Assembly: GCF_002443295.1 (NCBI RefSeq)
Contig: NZ_BAOS01000002.1
Span: forward strand, 1 to 35,148
Origin: Candidatus Scalindua japonica
GTDB taxonomy: Bacteria > Planctomycetota > Brocadiia > Brocadiales > Scalinduaceae
Length of the DNA: 35,148 nt
Direction: 5' to 3'
Positions 1-8,350 of this stretch are shown one piece after another. The notes below the pieces were generated by a model that did no database searches, was not told where the DNA came from, and was given only the letters and a program-made list of their open reading frames with translations. Made by a program: the position numbers and the translations under genes. The first letter of the stretch is position 1. Each line of letters begins with the position of its first letter.

Positions 1-2
1 TA

Positions 3-860
3 GCAGAGGCGGAGTGTACACTGAGTGTGTTTTTCCAGAACAGGGACGTAAAATCAGTCGCAAAATATATCGGCTATAGTGATGCATCTTTAGCTAAAGT
101 GATAGATATGACTGAGGGTAATAATACGGAAGAAGTTGATTTTGGCGGCAGGCTCGGCAAACACCCTGTTGATAGGGATTGGGCTAATGCTGATTTCAGG
201 ATCTCATTTGCGAAAAACAAAACACATTCCTACGCCTTTTACACACTGACCATGAAAAATATTTATGGTGCGTTATCGAAAAAATACAAATATAAAGTGT
301 ATCATCATGAATTCGATGATATTTATGGCACGACGATTGATTTTATAAAGAAATATAAAGTCCACTTTGGTTTTATTGACGCTATAATAAGCGCGGATGG
401 TCCTTTTGGTATATTTGCTGACCCGTGTCCTCAGCTTACCGGGACTATTATAGGAGGAGAGGATATAGTTGCTGTTGACTGGGTCGGCGCTGGCAAAATG
501 AGCCTGGATCCAATGATATCCAGATACATGCAGGAGGCGGTTGAAGCATTTGGGAAACCGGCAATAAAAATAGTCGGTGATGGAAGGCCCTATAAATATT
601 GGGCAAATGTACCCAGGATATCAAGCATTTTCTCACATGGGATGCTTGACAGGCATTACCTGTTCGGGTTTATAATCTATTATACTATGAGTGAGATGGA
701 TCCTGACGTATTTCCTTCACAACCAAGTCAATCCGATTTTATTAATGCTCTCAGAGACCTCTCTGCACCGCTGAGAGAACTTGTCTTTAAGGAACCAGGC
801 CAGCAGCCTTCTGAATTACATAAGTTCGTTAATGAAATTGTTATCAGGATGATGCAGTAA
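3..860 (+). CDS. DUF362-family protein, 5'-truncated by window edge
   Basis: The reading frame is open from the first complete codon of the window, so the gene starts upstream and only the C-terminal ~285 residues are seen. The GTG at 27 is an internal codon, not a supported start. The sequence resembles DUF362 (PF04015): a conserved stretch around D-W-A-N-A-D-F-R-I-S-F-A-K-N-K-T-H followed by T-M-K-N-I-Y-G, and later G-I-I-G-G-E-D-I-V-A-V-D-W-V-G-A. The family is often found near or fused to ferredoxin domains, and its biochemical role is not established. No Cys cluster is visible in the part present. The C-terminus is slightly uncertain because another frame stays open across the stop to 995. 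Family call fairly firm; function unknown. Confidence 0.75.
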   Translation, partial: AEAECTLSVFFQNRDVKSVAKYIGYSDASLAKVIDMTEGNNTEEVDFGGRLGKHPVDRDWANADFRISFAKNKTHSYAFYTLTMKNIYGALSKKYKYKVYHHEFDDIYGTTIDFIKKYKVHFGFIDAIISADGPFGIFADPCPQLTGTIIGGEDIVAVDWVGAGKMSLDPMISRYMQEAVEAFGKPAIKIVGDGRPYKYWANVPRISSIFSHGMLDRHYLFGFIIYYTMSEMDPDVFPSQPSQSDFINALRDLSAPLRELVFKEPGQQPSELHKFVNEIVIRMMQ

Positions 861-993
861 TTGGTCCTTCAGACGTCAATCTTGAAAGCTACCAGAGACT
901 ATATTTGCATAAAGGAGATAATAATGCCGAAGTGGAGAAACCTTTTGTGGAGAAAAATTGTGATAGAAACAATTATTACTTATCGAAGTTGAG
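861..993 (+). other. Spacer with short ORF 924-992 behind a strong ribosome binding site
   Basis: An AAGGAGAT Shine-Dalgarno match at 912-919 sits just upstream of an ATG at 924, but that frame codes for only 22 residues (rich in W, R and I) and ends at a TGA at 990. A second frame, one base out of register with the DUF362 gene, is open across the whole spacer to a TAA at 993-995. So this could be a small gene, the stump of a truncated gene, or a frameshifted extension of the upstream CDS. It abuts the convergent minus-strand gene with no obvious terminator hairpin. Confidence 0.25.
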
Positions 994-1830
994 TTAAGTG
1001 TTATTTGTTATATGTATCCTCCACTCTCCTGATAGTCTAAATATATTTTTTAGAAAGATTATCAGGAAAATTGTTGTTCCAAGCATCTCAAGGAATTCTT
1101 CAAGGGCTTTTGACATATGTCTGATGCGGTGATTAGAAGTAGAGAAAAAATCGGTTATACCCATTTCCTCGTACTGCGAGCCATCCAGGCCCTCTACAAA
1201 GTCTAACCCTACCGCAACGGCGTACAGGCTTATACCGACTAAAAACCAATACCAGAGTTTTCTTGAGGAAAGTTCCTTCCACAGGAACCAGATCATAAAA
1301 ATACCTATAGAAACAAATACAGGCCCAAATACCAGCTGCCAGGTATAACTTGGGAAGGCATCATAAGCACGGACTAACACTCCAGTACCGAAAGTATCAT
1401 CATTGTCAAAAAAGAGGACTTTAAAAGCCGTTCCCATTCGTTCATGAAACTTTATCGCATCGTCTATTCCCAGATAAATAAAAAATGATCCGATGCCCGC
1501 CCAACCATAAGATTTCCACTTATAATAATTGTCCCGCATCTGTGCATTCACTCCAACAGAGGTCAACCATAGTACAGCTCCCACTACAATTGCCTGCAGA
1601 CTGGAAAACCAGTTTGAAAGGCTGTCTTCGCGGGTAATATTTACCATTCTCCTGATCGCTCCTACTGAAGACCAATTGTAGTGATTAACAAAGACATCCA
1701 GGAAAACAATGAAGAGCTCAAATCCAAGTAAACACCAGAATAATCTCCTGGTTATCAAGTCAGATCTCAGGATTAAATTGAGTTGTTGTTTTTGTTCCAT
1801 TAAAGATTTATTTAAGAGGGGAAATGGCAC
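994..1830 (-). CDS. Six-span integral membrane protein of unknown function
   Basis: This 278-residue protein is predicted by eye to have six membrane spans, near residues 31-49, 78-95, 108-126, 160-185, 192-212 and 250-268. Charged motifs sit at membrane edges: D-D-A-I-K-F-H-E-R-M-G after span 3, and E-E-F-L-E-M-L before span 6. The D-D..H-E pair could be a ligand or metal site, but that is speculation. The start used is a GTG at 1830; a second candidate is the ATG at 1800, eleven codons in, and neither has a strong ribosome binding site. It is the only well-supported minus-strand gene, divergent from the GMC oxidoreductase and convergent with the DUF362 gene. I do not recognise the family. 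Confidence 0.7.
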   Translation of the reverse strand: MPFPLLNKSLMEQKQQLNLILRSDLITRRLFWCLLGFELFIVFLDVFVNHYNWSSVGAIRRMVNITREDSLSNWFSSLQAIVVGAVLWLTSVGVNAQMRDNYYKWKSYGWAGIGSFFIYLGIDDAIKFHERMGTAFKVLFFDNDDTFGTGVLVRAYDAFPSYTWQLVFGPVFVSIGIFMIWFLWKELSSRKLWYWFLVGISLYAVAVGLDFVEGLDGSQYEEMGITDFFSTSNHRIRHMSKALEEFLEMLGTTIFLIIFLKNIFRLSGEWRIHITNNT

Positions 1831-2185
1831 TTCTATACCGCTCTCTCTTACTAAAAATACTCATTCTCCGATGCTTTATATCATGTGATTTTATAAAACA
1901 CAAGTAAGAAGTTGTTGACGTGAATAAGTATTAAAACAACTATCTAAGTTGATGTTTCTGATTTGTTAAGTTTATATTTTTAACATAAATGCTAAAGCAT
2001 TTTCTTGAAAACCATGACTTGAAATGCTAGGCTTACAGAGTAAGAACGCAGGAAAATCCACATACACACTTAAGCTTAACAAAGAGTCCCGGAATCGCTT
2101 GTAATAAATGGTCGTCAATAGAGTATGAATCGTTTGGCGCTCGTCGGATCTGGAAATGTGAAGTTTTGAAAGGATTAAAATAGAT
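1831..2185. promoter_or_regulatory. Divergent intergenic region with a palindrome at 1987-2002
   Basis: These 355 bases separate the starts of two divergent genes, so promoters for both should lie here, but I could not pick out a -35/-10 pair with good spacing. A 7-bp hairpin or dyad (AAATGCT, two-base centre, AGCATTT) lies at 1987-2002 and could be an operator-like site. A GAAAGGA ribosome binding site at about 2168-2174 precedes the ATG at 2186. No coding signal was seen. Confidence 0.3.
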
Positions 2186-3892
2186 ATGAAATATATTTCA
2201 TCCTCTGCCGCAGATATTAAGCAGCATTACGACGTAGTAGTAATTGGTTCTGGTTATGGTGGCAGTATTGCCGCATCTCGTATGTCCAGGGCAGGCAAAA
2301 AGGTTTGCTTGCTTGAAAAGGGGAAGGAGTTTCAACCGGGAGATTATCCAAAGAGTAATCTGGAGGCTGCAAAAGAGGTCCAATTAGATTTGTGCGGAAA
2401 TCATATTGGTCCGAGTACAGGCTTATATGATTTTCGTGTTAATGATGATATCAGTGTTGCTATGGGATGTGGATTGGGTGGGACTTCGCTGGTAAATGCC
2501 AGTGTTTCAGTTTTACCTGAGCCCAGAGTTTTCGAGGATAAATGCTGGCCTGAGGAATTGAGAAACGATATGCAATCTTTCAATGACGGGGTAAAACATG
2601 CTCGGGAAATGCTGGGTCCGGTAGAATATCCCGAAGAAGAGAAAGGGTATCCGAAGCTTCCTAAACTTGAGGCCATGAGAAAGGCTGCCGATAAAATCAA
2701 TGCGAAATGTTACAAGTTGAATATAAATGTAACGTTTGAGGATTGGGTTAACAGATCAGGAGTGAAGCAGGCAAAATGTGTTTTGTGTGGAGACTGTGTA
2801 ACCGGTTGTAATTATGCTTCCAAAAACACTGCTTTGATGAACTATTTACCTGATGCTGTTAATCATGGCGCAGAAATTTATACGAAGATTCTGGTTAGAT
2901 ATATTAGAAAGACCGGAGATTTATGGTCTGTCCATTTTCAAATGTATGATACGGACAGAGAGAATTTTGATACAGCCGAAATGGTTGTTAAAGCCGATAT
3001 TGTGATACTTGCGGCAGGAAGCCTGGGAAGTACTGAAATACTTCTGCGTTCAAATAAAATGGGTCTGTCTCTATCTGGTAAATTGGGAGATCGGTTCTCT
3101 GGAAACGGTGATACAACCGGAATTGGATATAACAATGACCAGAAGATTAATGGAGTGGGGCTTGGTTATCATAAACCCGGCGATGGAGTTGAGTTGCCTG
3201 GCCCTACTATTACCGCGGTAATTGATCTGAGAAACCAGGACAAGCTGGATGAGGGGATTGTGATTGAAGAGGGTGTTATTCCCGGAGCCATGGCAAAGCT
3301 TCTCCCTCACGCCTTCGTCCCCATGTCAAGACTGTTTGGAAAAGATACTGATAGTGGTATGGTTGATTTCGTGAAGGAAAAATGGAGAGAGCTGGTCAGT
3401 CTTACAAGAGGGGCATATCACGGAGCTATCAAGAACACCATTACGTATCTTGTCAATACTCATGATGGGGCGGGAGGTAAAATGAAGCTGGAGAATGACC
3501 GCTTGCGGGTCGACTGGCCCGGAGTAGGCAAACAGCCGATATTTGATAAAATCGATGAAAAATTGAAGGATGTTACCTCTGCTCTTGGAGGGACTAAAAT
3601 CAAAAACCCGGTTTGGAATAAAATACTGGATTATGACCTGATAACTGTACATCCGTTGGGGGGGTGTGTCATGGCGGACAGCGCTGAGAATGGAGTCGTA
3701 AACCATAAAGGAGAGTTGTTCACGTCTGATAATGGTACAGACGTTCACAAAGGTCTGTACGTATGTGATGGCGCTGTGGTCCCCAGATCGCTGGGTGCAA
3801 ACCCGTTATTAACCATATCGGCACTTGCTGAAAGGTGCTGTAAGTTAATAGCAAAAGACAACGGCTGGGTGATTGATTATAATTTTTTTTAG
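2186..3892 (+). CDS. GMC-family FAD oxidoreductase, cholesterol-oxidase-like
   Basis: The 568-residue protein has a dinucleotide-binding motif near its N-terminus (V-V-I-G-S-G-Y-G-G-S, about residues 17-26), an acidic end of strand 2 (L-L-E-K-G), the GMC stretch G-L-G-G-T-S-L-V-N-A near residue 95, and the C-terminal H-P-L-G-G-C (His near residue 489) with G-A-N-P-L-L-T-I-S-A. The His and Asn are the usual catalytic pair of glucose-methanol-choline oxidoreductases, which oxidise alcohols with FAD. The length and order match bacterial cholesterol-oxidase-like members. It also has a Cys cluster, C-x2-C-x2-C-x3-C at residues 198-208, which looks like an iron-sulfur-type motif and recurs in this subgroup as I remember it. 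No signal peptide is evident. Substrate unknown: sterol or another lipid alcohol is possible. Confidence 0.85.
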   Translation: MKYISSSAADIKQHYDVVVIGSGYGGSIAASRMSRAGKKVCLLEKGKEFQPGDYPKSNLEAAKEVQLDLCGNHIGPSTGLYDFRVNDDISVAMGCGLGGTSLVNASVSVLPEPRVFEDKCWPEELRNDMQSFNDGVKHAREMLGPVEYPEEEKGYPKLPKLEAMRKAADKINAKCYKLNINVTFEDWVNRSGVKQAKCVLCGDCVTGCNYASKNTALMNYLPDAVNHGAEIYTKILVRYIRKTGDLWSVHFQMYDTDRENFDTAEMVVKADIVILAAGSLGSTEILLRSNKMGLSLSGKLGDRFSGNGDTTGIGYNNDQKINGVGLGYHKPGDGVELPGPTITAVIDLRNQDKLDEGIVIEEGVIPGAMAKLLPHAFVPMSRLFGKDTDSGMVDFVKEKWRELVSLTRGAYHGAIKNTITYLVNTHDGAGGKMKLENDRLRVDWPGVGKQPIFDKIDEKLKDVTSALGGTKIKNPVWNKILDYDLITVHPLGGCVMADSAENGVVNHKGELFTSDNGTDVHKGLYVCDGAVVPRSLGANPLLTISALAERCCKLIAKDNGWVIDYNFF

Positions 3893-4005
3893 AGTTGAGG
3901 TTATAATATGCTTTAATAAAATCCTTATTGTTATTGTACAAGCAGAAACTACTTCAACCGTCAATAAAGACACTATTTCTCCGCACTTCAATGCTTATCA
4001 GCGTC
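3893..4005. other. Non-coding spacer after the GMC gene
   Basis: There is no open frame of note and no convincing terminator. It leads directly into the inverted-repeat element. Confidence 0.4.
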
Positions 4006-4128
4006 ATCCGGTTAGGTTTTTGCGTATTGCAAATTAATGCTCCAAAACTGTCATCCCCCGACACCACCGTTCGCCAGACAAATGGTGTTATCTATTAAAC
4101 AGATACTTGATTATGCTGGCGTGTTTCT

Positions 4129-4145
4129 GGTGCGTAAAACGCACC
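4129..4145. repeat. Hairpin copy 1 of a covarying pair
   Basis: Stem GGTGCGT and ACGCACC with a three-base loop, followed by CTAC. It is an inverted copy of the hairpin at 4188-4208. The innermost G-C pair here is an A-T pair in the other copy, so pairing is kept despite change. Confidence 0.65.
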
Positions 4146-4191
4146 CTACGATTTTTGTTCCCGGACGTAGAATGTTTTTGGTGGGCGGTAG

Positions 4192-4208
4192 GGTGCATTC
4201 CATGCACC
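4192..4208. repeat. Hairpin copy 2 of a covarying pair
   Basis: Stem GGTGCAT and ATGCACC with loop TCC, preceded by GTAG. Its differences from copy 1 are a compensating pair in the stem plus loop changes. Confidence 0.65.
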
Positions 4209-4397
4209 GTTAACAACTTAAACCATGCGAGGACAAGTTTAAGCGGGAATCCAGATTGAACAAACCACCTGGATACCCGATAAAGGAATTCCTGCCCGAA
4301 TAGGTACCCGTCCCCGCCAGAACAGCCTTGTCGGGCTGGCGAACGGTTGAGCCGGGCGGGTATGACAAAAGCGGTATACGCAAAAACCTGACCGGAT

Positions 4398-4908
4398 ACT
4401 TCTGAAACCTTATAGCGTTTAAATCCGAAGGTACCATTGTTGCGGTTTAGAAATTGTAACGTTAATGTATCAAAGCGTTGCTGAACAAAAACAAGTTGAC
4501 AACTGGGAATAATTTTCCTATATAGGATCATTCTTTAATATATCTAAGGGAATTGTCAATTTTTCAAGAATACATACCTTTCTCTACATCAGTACTTAAA
4601 AGAAGTATTGCTTACAGATAGTTGTTAAGTTATTTGCATTATATAGAAGTTCTTAATATAGAGTCTGAATCTTCACTAATTTCATTAAAGTAACATCCTA
4701 ACAAAATAACATTTTTTGTTATGGCGTTATAACAAACAAGTAGGGACTTAAAAGTTCTGTCATGCTGGGTATTGTATAACGCTATGCAAATCAGCGGCTT
4801 ATACATTTGTTATATTATTTATGACGTATGGCATTTTATTTGTGATTACCATAGTGTCAATACTTTGGATGTGTTTAACACGAACAATTTATTGAGGAGA
4901 GTGCTGTT
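4398..4908. other. Non-coding spacer with paired inverted repeats near 4724-4812
   Basis: No gene is visible. Two pairs of complementary boxes occur: GCGTTATA at 4724-4731 with TATAACGC at 4775-4782, and TAACAAA at 4730-4736 with TTTGTTA at 4806-4812. A small hairpin, AACAAAA with TTTTGTT, lies at 4700-4720. The boxes faintly recall integron attC ends but lack matching inner boxes. The spacer ends in a GAGGAGA ribosome binding site at 4894-4900 for the degraded gene at 4909. Confidence 0.3.
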
Positions 4909-5367
4909 ATGGTAAAAACGGTAATGACACGAATCAAGAGAGCTTTAATCTGTTTAGGGACTATTTTGGGCATTTCCACAAGATGGAATCTCCCATGCGC
5001 GTACCACTTAATAAACATTTTGTAGTGGGATTAAAATCAATATCTTAACTTTGGTGGAACAATACTGAATAAAGAATTTAATATTCCTCACATACTTTCA
5101 TCCGGAAAAATCACTGAACCCGGCAGGGAATATAATGTTCTTAATAATGGATCTACAGATAAACCGTATCCTGCAATCATTACTTATGAATCCGATATTA
5201 CTGATGATTCAGGTGTCACTGACATGGAAGATTATTGGGATATGGAAGAAAGAATCAGGAAAGAGAACCAGGAAAAACTGGATAAATTTCCTTTAGGCTT
5301 ATTCGGAAGATTGATCAACATTGATGACAACGGTGATATCGATGTTAATACAATAAATTTCTTATGA
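4909..5367 (+). pseudogene. Degraded gene of unknown family, broken into several frames
   Basis: A good ribosome binding site (4894-4900) precedes an ATG at 4909. The frame, with a hydrophobic segment I-C-L-G-T-I-L-G-I, stops at 5023-5025. A second frame then carries a clearly protein-like stretch from about 5030 to a TGA at 5365-5367 (for example N-I-P-H-I-L-S-S-G-K-I-T-E-P-G and a C-terminal L-G-L-F-G-R-L-I-N-I-D-D-N-G-D-I-D), but it has no start codon of its own near its beginning. I read this as one gene split by frame changes. The family is unrecognised. It is the first gene of the plus-strand run that continues to the window end. Confidence 0.5.
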
Positions 5368-5395
5368 TATTGTGATAATCAGAGAGAGTTAAAAT

Positions 5396-6442
5396 ATGAA
5401 CAAAAAAATTGTACAAACTGTGCTTTCTGTATTTTCTGCTTTCTTTATACTGACGGTACTCAATTTCTGCTCAGCAGATCCTGAAGTAGGAGATCAGGAA
5501 AAACCAGCAGAAACTATTAAAATAGAAGTTAAGAAAAAAGCGGTTGATACTAATGTATACGGCTTTGGCAAAACAATTGTCCTTGAAGTTGCAAACCTTG
5601 AACGTCTAGTACAAGAGGCAAAGGGTAATAATAAAGAGGTCACTATCTTCCTGGACGGATGGCCTCTGAAGGATGTAAATATCACCTATCCTGCTGCAAA
5701 GACTATTCAGTTCTGTCTTTATCGTTCAAATCTTACTTTGGAAACCTGGAAAGGCCTGCTTGCGAAGGAGGGGTTCTATACCAGCGATGTATCAATCAGT
5801 ATTGGTTTAGCAGGTGATATGCCAGAAGCCACTAAAGTACGTGTCAAAATGGTCCTTATAAATGAGACATGGTTTATTATCTGTGCGGCTTTAATCTTTT
5901 TTATTTTGTGTATGCTGATATGGCTGGCTGTTTCAAGTGATATACTTCGTGATGCTGGTCCGCAGCCAGAACAAGATCCTGATCCAAAAGCTGAGAAGAT
6001 CAGAAAAACTTATAGCCTTGCACTCACTCAGATGGCATTCTGGTTCATGCTGGTAATTGCCTCATACTTTTTTATCTGGCGTATTACCGGCGAACTCATT
6101 CCTGTTACTAACTCTGTCCTTGGTCTGATTGGTATAGGTTCCGGTACCGCCCTGGGCGCCGCAATCATTGACCTTGGTAAACGTAACGCGGAAAAACGAA
6201 CGGGTACTAAGGAGAATGGGCTGCCAACTGAGGGATTTATATTTGATGTACTTACCGATGTTAATGGTATCAGCTTACATCGTTTTCAGATTTTTGTCTG
6301 GACAATTGTACTTGGAATTATTTTTTGCACCAAAGTTTGTACCGATCTGGCGATGCCGGACTTCAGCAATACATTATTGGCACTGATGGGGATAAGCTCC
6401 GGGACCTATTTAGGGTTCAAATTTCCGGAGATACAAGAGTGA
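5396..6442 (+). CDS. Signal-peptide membrane protein with C-terminal paired spans, unknown family
   Basis: This 348-residue protein has an N-terminal hydrophobic signal (residues 4-26, likely cut after C-S-A), an extracytoplasmic domain of about 130 residues, then a span near 160-182. Two paired-span repeats follow: residues about 210-262, and about 300-345 ending S-S-G-T-Y-L-G-F-K-F-P-E. The two halves look alike: Q-M-A-F-W-F.. with G-I-G-S-G-T-A-L-G-A matches R-F-Q-I-F-V-W.. with G-I-S-S-G-T-Y-L-G, which suggests an internal duplication of a two-span unit. The ATG is preceded by a GAGAGAG ribosome binding site. The function is unknown. Its place at the head of the lipoprotein and hydrolase run suggests an envelope role. 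Confidence 0.75.
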   Translation: MNKKIVQTVLSVFSAFFILTVLNFCSADPEVGDQEKPAETIKIEVKKKAVDTNVYGFGKTIVLEVANLERLVQEAKGNNKEVTIFLDGWPLKDVNITYPAAKTIQFCLYRSNLTLETWKGLLAKEGFYTSDVSISIGLAGDMPEATKVRVKMVLINETWFIICAALIFFILCMLIWLAVSSDILRDAGPQPEQDPDPKAEKIRKTYSLALTQMAFWFMLVIASYFFIWRITGELIPVTNSVLGLIGIGSGTALGAAIIDLGKRNAEKRTGTKENGLPTEGFIFDVLTDVNGISLHRFQIFVWTIVLGIIFCTKVCTDLAMPDFSNTLLALMGISSGTYLGFKFPEIQE

Positions 6443-6503
6443 CAAGACATGACAATCAGGCATTCCCGTGATTAAAACCGGTATCAAAAAAAAGTTATAA
6501 AAA

Positions 6504-6596
6504 ATGCAAACACGCATACTTATCATAAGTAATTTGCGTTTTGGAATGGGTGAAGAGAAGTCTCTATGGTCGTGCTTTGTTAAGTACTTTGTATAA
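6504..6596 (+). pseudogene. Remnant of a metallophosphoesterase N-terminus
   Basis: An ATG at 6504 opens a 30-codon frame whose start reads R-I-L-I-I-S-N-L-R-F-G-M-G-E-E. That closely resembles the first motif of calcineurin-like phosphoesterases, I-I-S-D-L-H-F-G, with the metal ligands Asp and His changed to Asn and Arg. The frame then loses similarity and stops at 6594-6596. No ribosome binding site is apparent. I infer a decayed, C-terminally lost phosphoesterase; a second one lies at 28833. Confidence 0.4.
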
Positions 6597-6669
6597 TCGA
6601 AAAAAATCTTTTTGATAAACATAAACAAAAACATTGCTGATTTTTATAATAATTAAATAGGAGGTTCGT

Positions 6670-8142
6670 GTGAAACTTAAATCCATTATCTCAAAACTGA
6701 ATGTTAAGTTTTTTTTAAGAAACCAGATTACTATAACTTTACTTGTGGGGGTTTCTGTTATTGCTTTGATTTATGGATGTGGATCAATCAAACCGGGATA
6801 TGTGTATAAAGAATGGACAAGGACAATGTCTCAGGAGGGTATTTTTCCTGTTTTCCCTCCACGTGAAGATGTGCAGGTTGGAGATGTATGGTTGCTTCCA
6901 ATACATCCATACGAAACAGGAGCGATTGAAGCAGTCGGAGGATTAGGTCGAACAGGAATCTGGACAGATAATATTTTATTTCATGGCACATCTACGGTAT
7001 CTCTAGGAACATCTACTGCTTCTATTAAAGGAGTAGATGCATTTTATCAAACACGCTCTTCATTCCCAAGTTCATCATTGGCTTCTGAGTCTATTATAGG
7101 TTCAATGCAGGTTGGTACACCAACAGTATCCAATGGTAGTAAAGCGAATAGTAATAGCATTAAAATAATCACGGTTCCAAGAGGTACAGATACTACTGGC
7201 ATATTTATAAAAGGTGATAATAACAGGTTAAGGCAGGTTACATTTCCTGAATTTTCAGTTACTAATATAAGGCAAACTTCACTTAATGCGTTAGTGCCTA
7301 TTGAATATTTTAGCGCTGCCCTGGGGTTTAGTTCAAGCCGTATACGAGAAGTTTCTTTGAAGATACCGTCAGCAGAATCTTATGGATATCCAGCATATTT
7401 TATTACTAAACCCTTGTTTAAGGATAGTAAATCTTTTACATGGAAGGATGGTAAGCTTTATCTTAAAGAGTGGGATGAAACCAGTAAGAGTGGAATCAGA
7501 GGATTAAATAGAACAACTGCAAAATTGGCCCGTATTCAGTTTGATGAAGCATTTATACACTTAATGCAAGATGAACGAATATCATATAGCGAGAGAAAGG
7601 ATATTGAGAGTGCTCTGGATAATCACAAAAAGTATATATATGTGTCGTTAATTAATGAAGTTTTTTATGCAAGGGCAATTGATATTAATATCAGAACCAG
7701 AAGGGCAAGAGGAGGAGCTGCTCATGTAAAACCCATTACGAATGATATGCTCTCACAACTGGATAGATTGAATAGTTTTAGGAGTGGCACTGAGACAACT
7801 ACTACGCAAATTGAAGAAACAGATTCAAATGGAGGGACGTCTACTACTAATATTAAGGTTGAAAAAACGGATGATGCATTTGACCTGGCAGAGAAAATGA
7901 ATACTTATAATGAGAATTTAGCTAATCAAACAATTATTGGGGGTGCAGTAAAATTTATCTCTGCATCAGATGCCGGAGTCGGTTTGCGCCGGATTTTTGA
8001 TCGTCCAATAGCTGTTGGAGTACGTGGTGTGATTTTAAAGTTAAATGTAGATGCCGTTGCCTGTAATGGAGCTATTTGCACAGACGAAAAATGTGAAGGC
8101 AATGAAAGGTATTTTAAAGTAGTAACTATTGCTGATTATTAA
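6670..8142 (+). CDS. Lipoprotein of unknown function, 490 aa
   Basis: It starts at GTG 6670 behind a strong AGGAGG ribosome binding site. The N-terminus has a basic region, a hydrophobic core and a lipobox I-Y-G-C at about residue 37, so it is probably a membrane-anchored lipoprotein. The mature part begins with V-G-D-V-W-L-L-P-I-H-P-Y-E-T and has a Ser/Thr-rich low-complexity stretch around residues 100-170 (many T-S and S-N). A charged helical region near 385-425 follows. The C-terminal domain ends in A-V-G-V-R-G-V-I-L-K-L-N-V-D and a four-Cys tail region. I recognise no family. It lies between a membrane protein and a nucleotidase lipoprotein on the same strand. Confidence 0.75.
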   Translation: MKLKSIISKLNVKFFLRNQITITLLVGVSVIALIYGCGSIKPGYVYKEWTRTMSQEGIFPVFPPREDVQVGDVWLLPIHPYETGAIEAVGGLGRTGIWTDNILFHGTSTVSLGTSTASIKGVDAFYQTRSSFPSSSLASESIIGSMQVGTPTVSNGSKANSNSIKIITVPRGTDTTGIFIKGDNNRLRQVTFPEFSVTNIRQTSLNALVPIEYFSAALGFSSSRIREVSLKIPSAESYGYPAYFITKPLFKDSKSFTWKDGKLYLKEWDETSKSGIRGLNRTTAKLARIQFDEAFIHLMQDERISYSERKDIESALDNHKKYIYVSLINEVFYARAIDINIRTRRARGGAAHVKPITNDMLSQLDRLNSFRSGTETTTTQIEETDSNGGTSTTNIKVEKTDDAFDLAEKMNTYNENLANQTIIGGAVKFISASDAGVGLRRIFDRPIAVGVRGVILKLNVDAVACNGAICTDEKCEGNERYFKVVTIADY

Positions 8143-8219
8143 AATTAAATCAGCCATTATGTAATTTGAATTCATGATAAACAGATTATTGTTTATTAAA
8201 TAACATGGGAGAAGTGAAA

Positions 8220-8285
8220 GTGTCCAACGTTTTGAGAAAAACAAGAATAGCTCTCGTTCTACTTGCAATAACTTATTGGATGTAA
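8220..8285 (+). pseudogene. Truncated signal-peptide ORF, 21 codons
   Basis: A GGGAGAAG ribosome binding site at 8207-8214 precedes a GTG at 8220. The frame encodes only a basic start and a hydrophobic core (I-A-L-V-L-L-A-I-T) before stopping at TAA 8283-8285. It looks like the stump of an exported protein whose body is gone, just upstream of the nucleotidase. It could also be a short leader. Confidence 0.3.
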
Positions 8286-8350
8286 ATCCATTGAAAAGAT
8301 TTCTGAAATACAAAATCACTAAATTTGGGATAATAGAAAGAGAATTCAAA

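Larger units (their letters stand above)
4006..4397. repeat. Nested inverted-repeat element (MITE-like or dispersed repeat)
   Basis: The outer arms at 4006-4027 and 4376-4397 are reverse complements over 22 bases with one mismatch. A second pair, ACCGTTCGCCAG at 4066-4077 and its exact complement at 4336-4347, lies inside them in the correct nested order. A third pair, 4129-4149 and 4188-4208, lies further in, and each of its arms is itself a hairpin. The centre has no convincing protein gene; the minus-strand frame across it has no family features. This fits a decayed non-autonomous mobile element or a dispersed palindromic repeat. No target-site duplication was identified. Confidence 0.6.

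Noticed and set aside
4088-4531. Minus-strand 147-codon open frame
   Set aside because: It lies across the inverted-repeat element, has no family features, and its composition follows the repeat. Not called as a gene.
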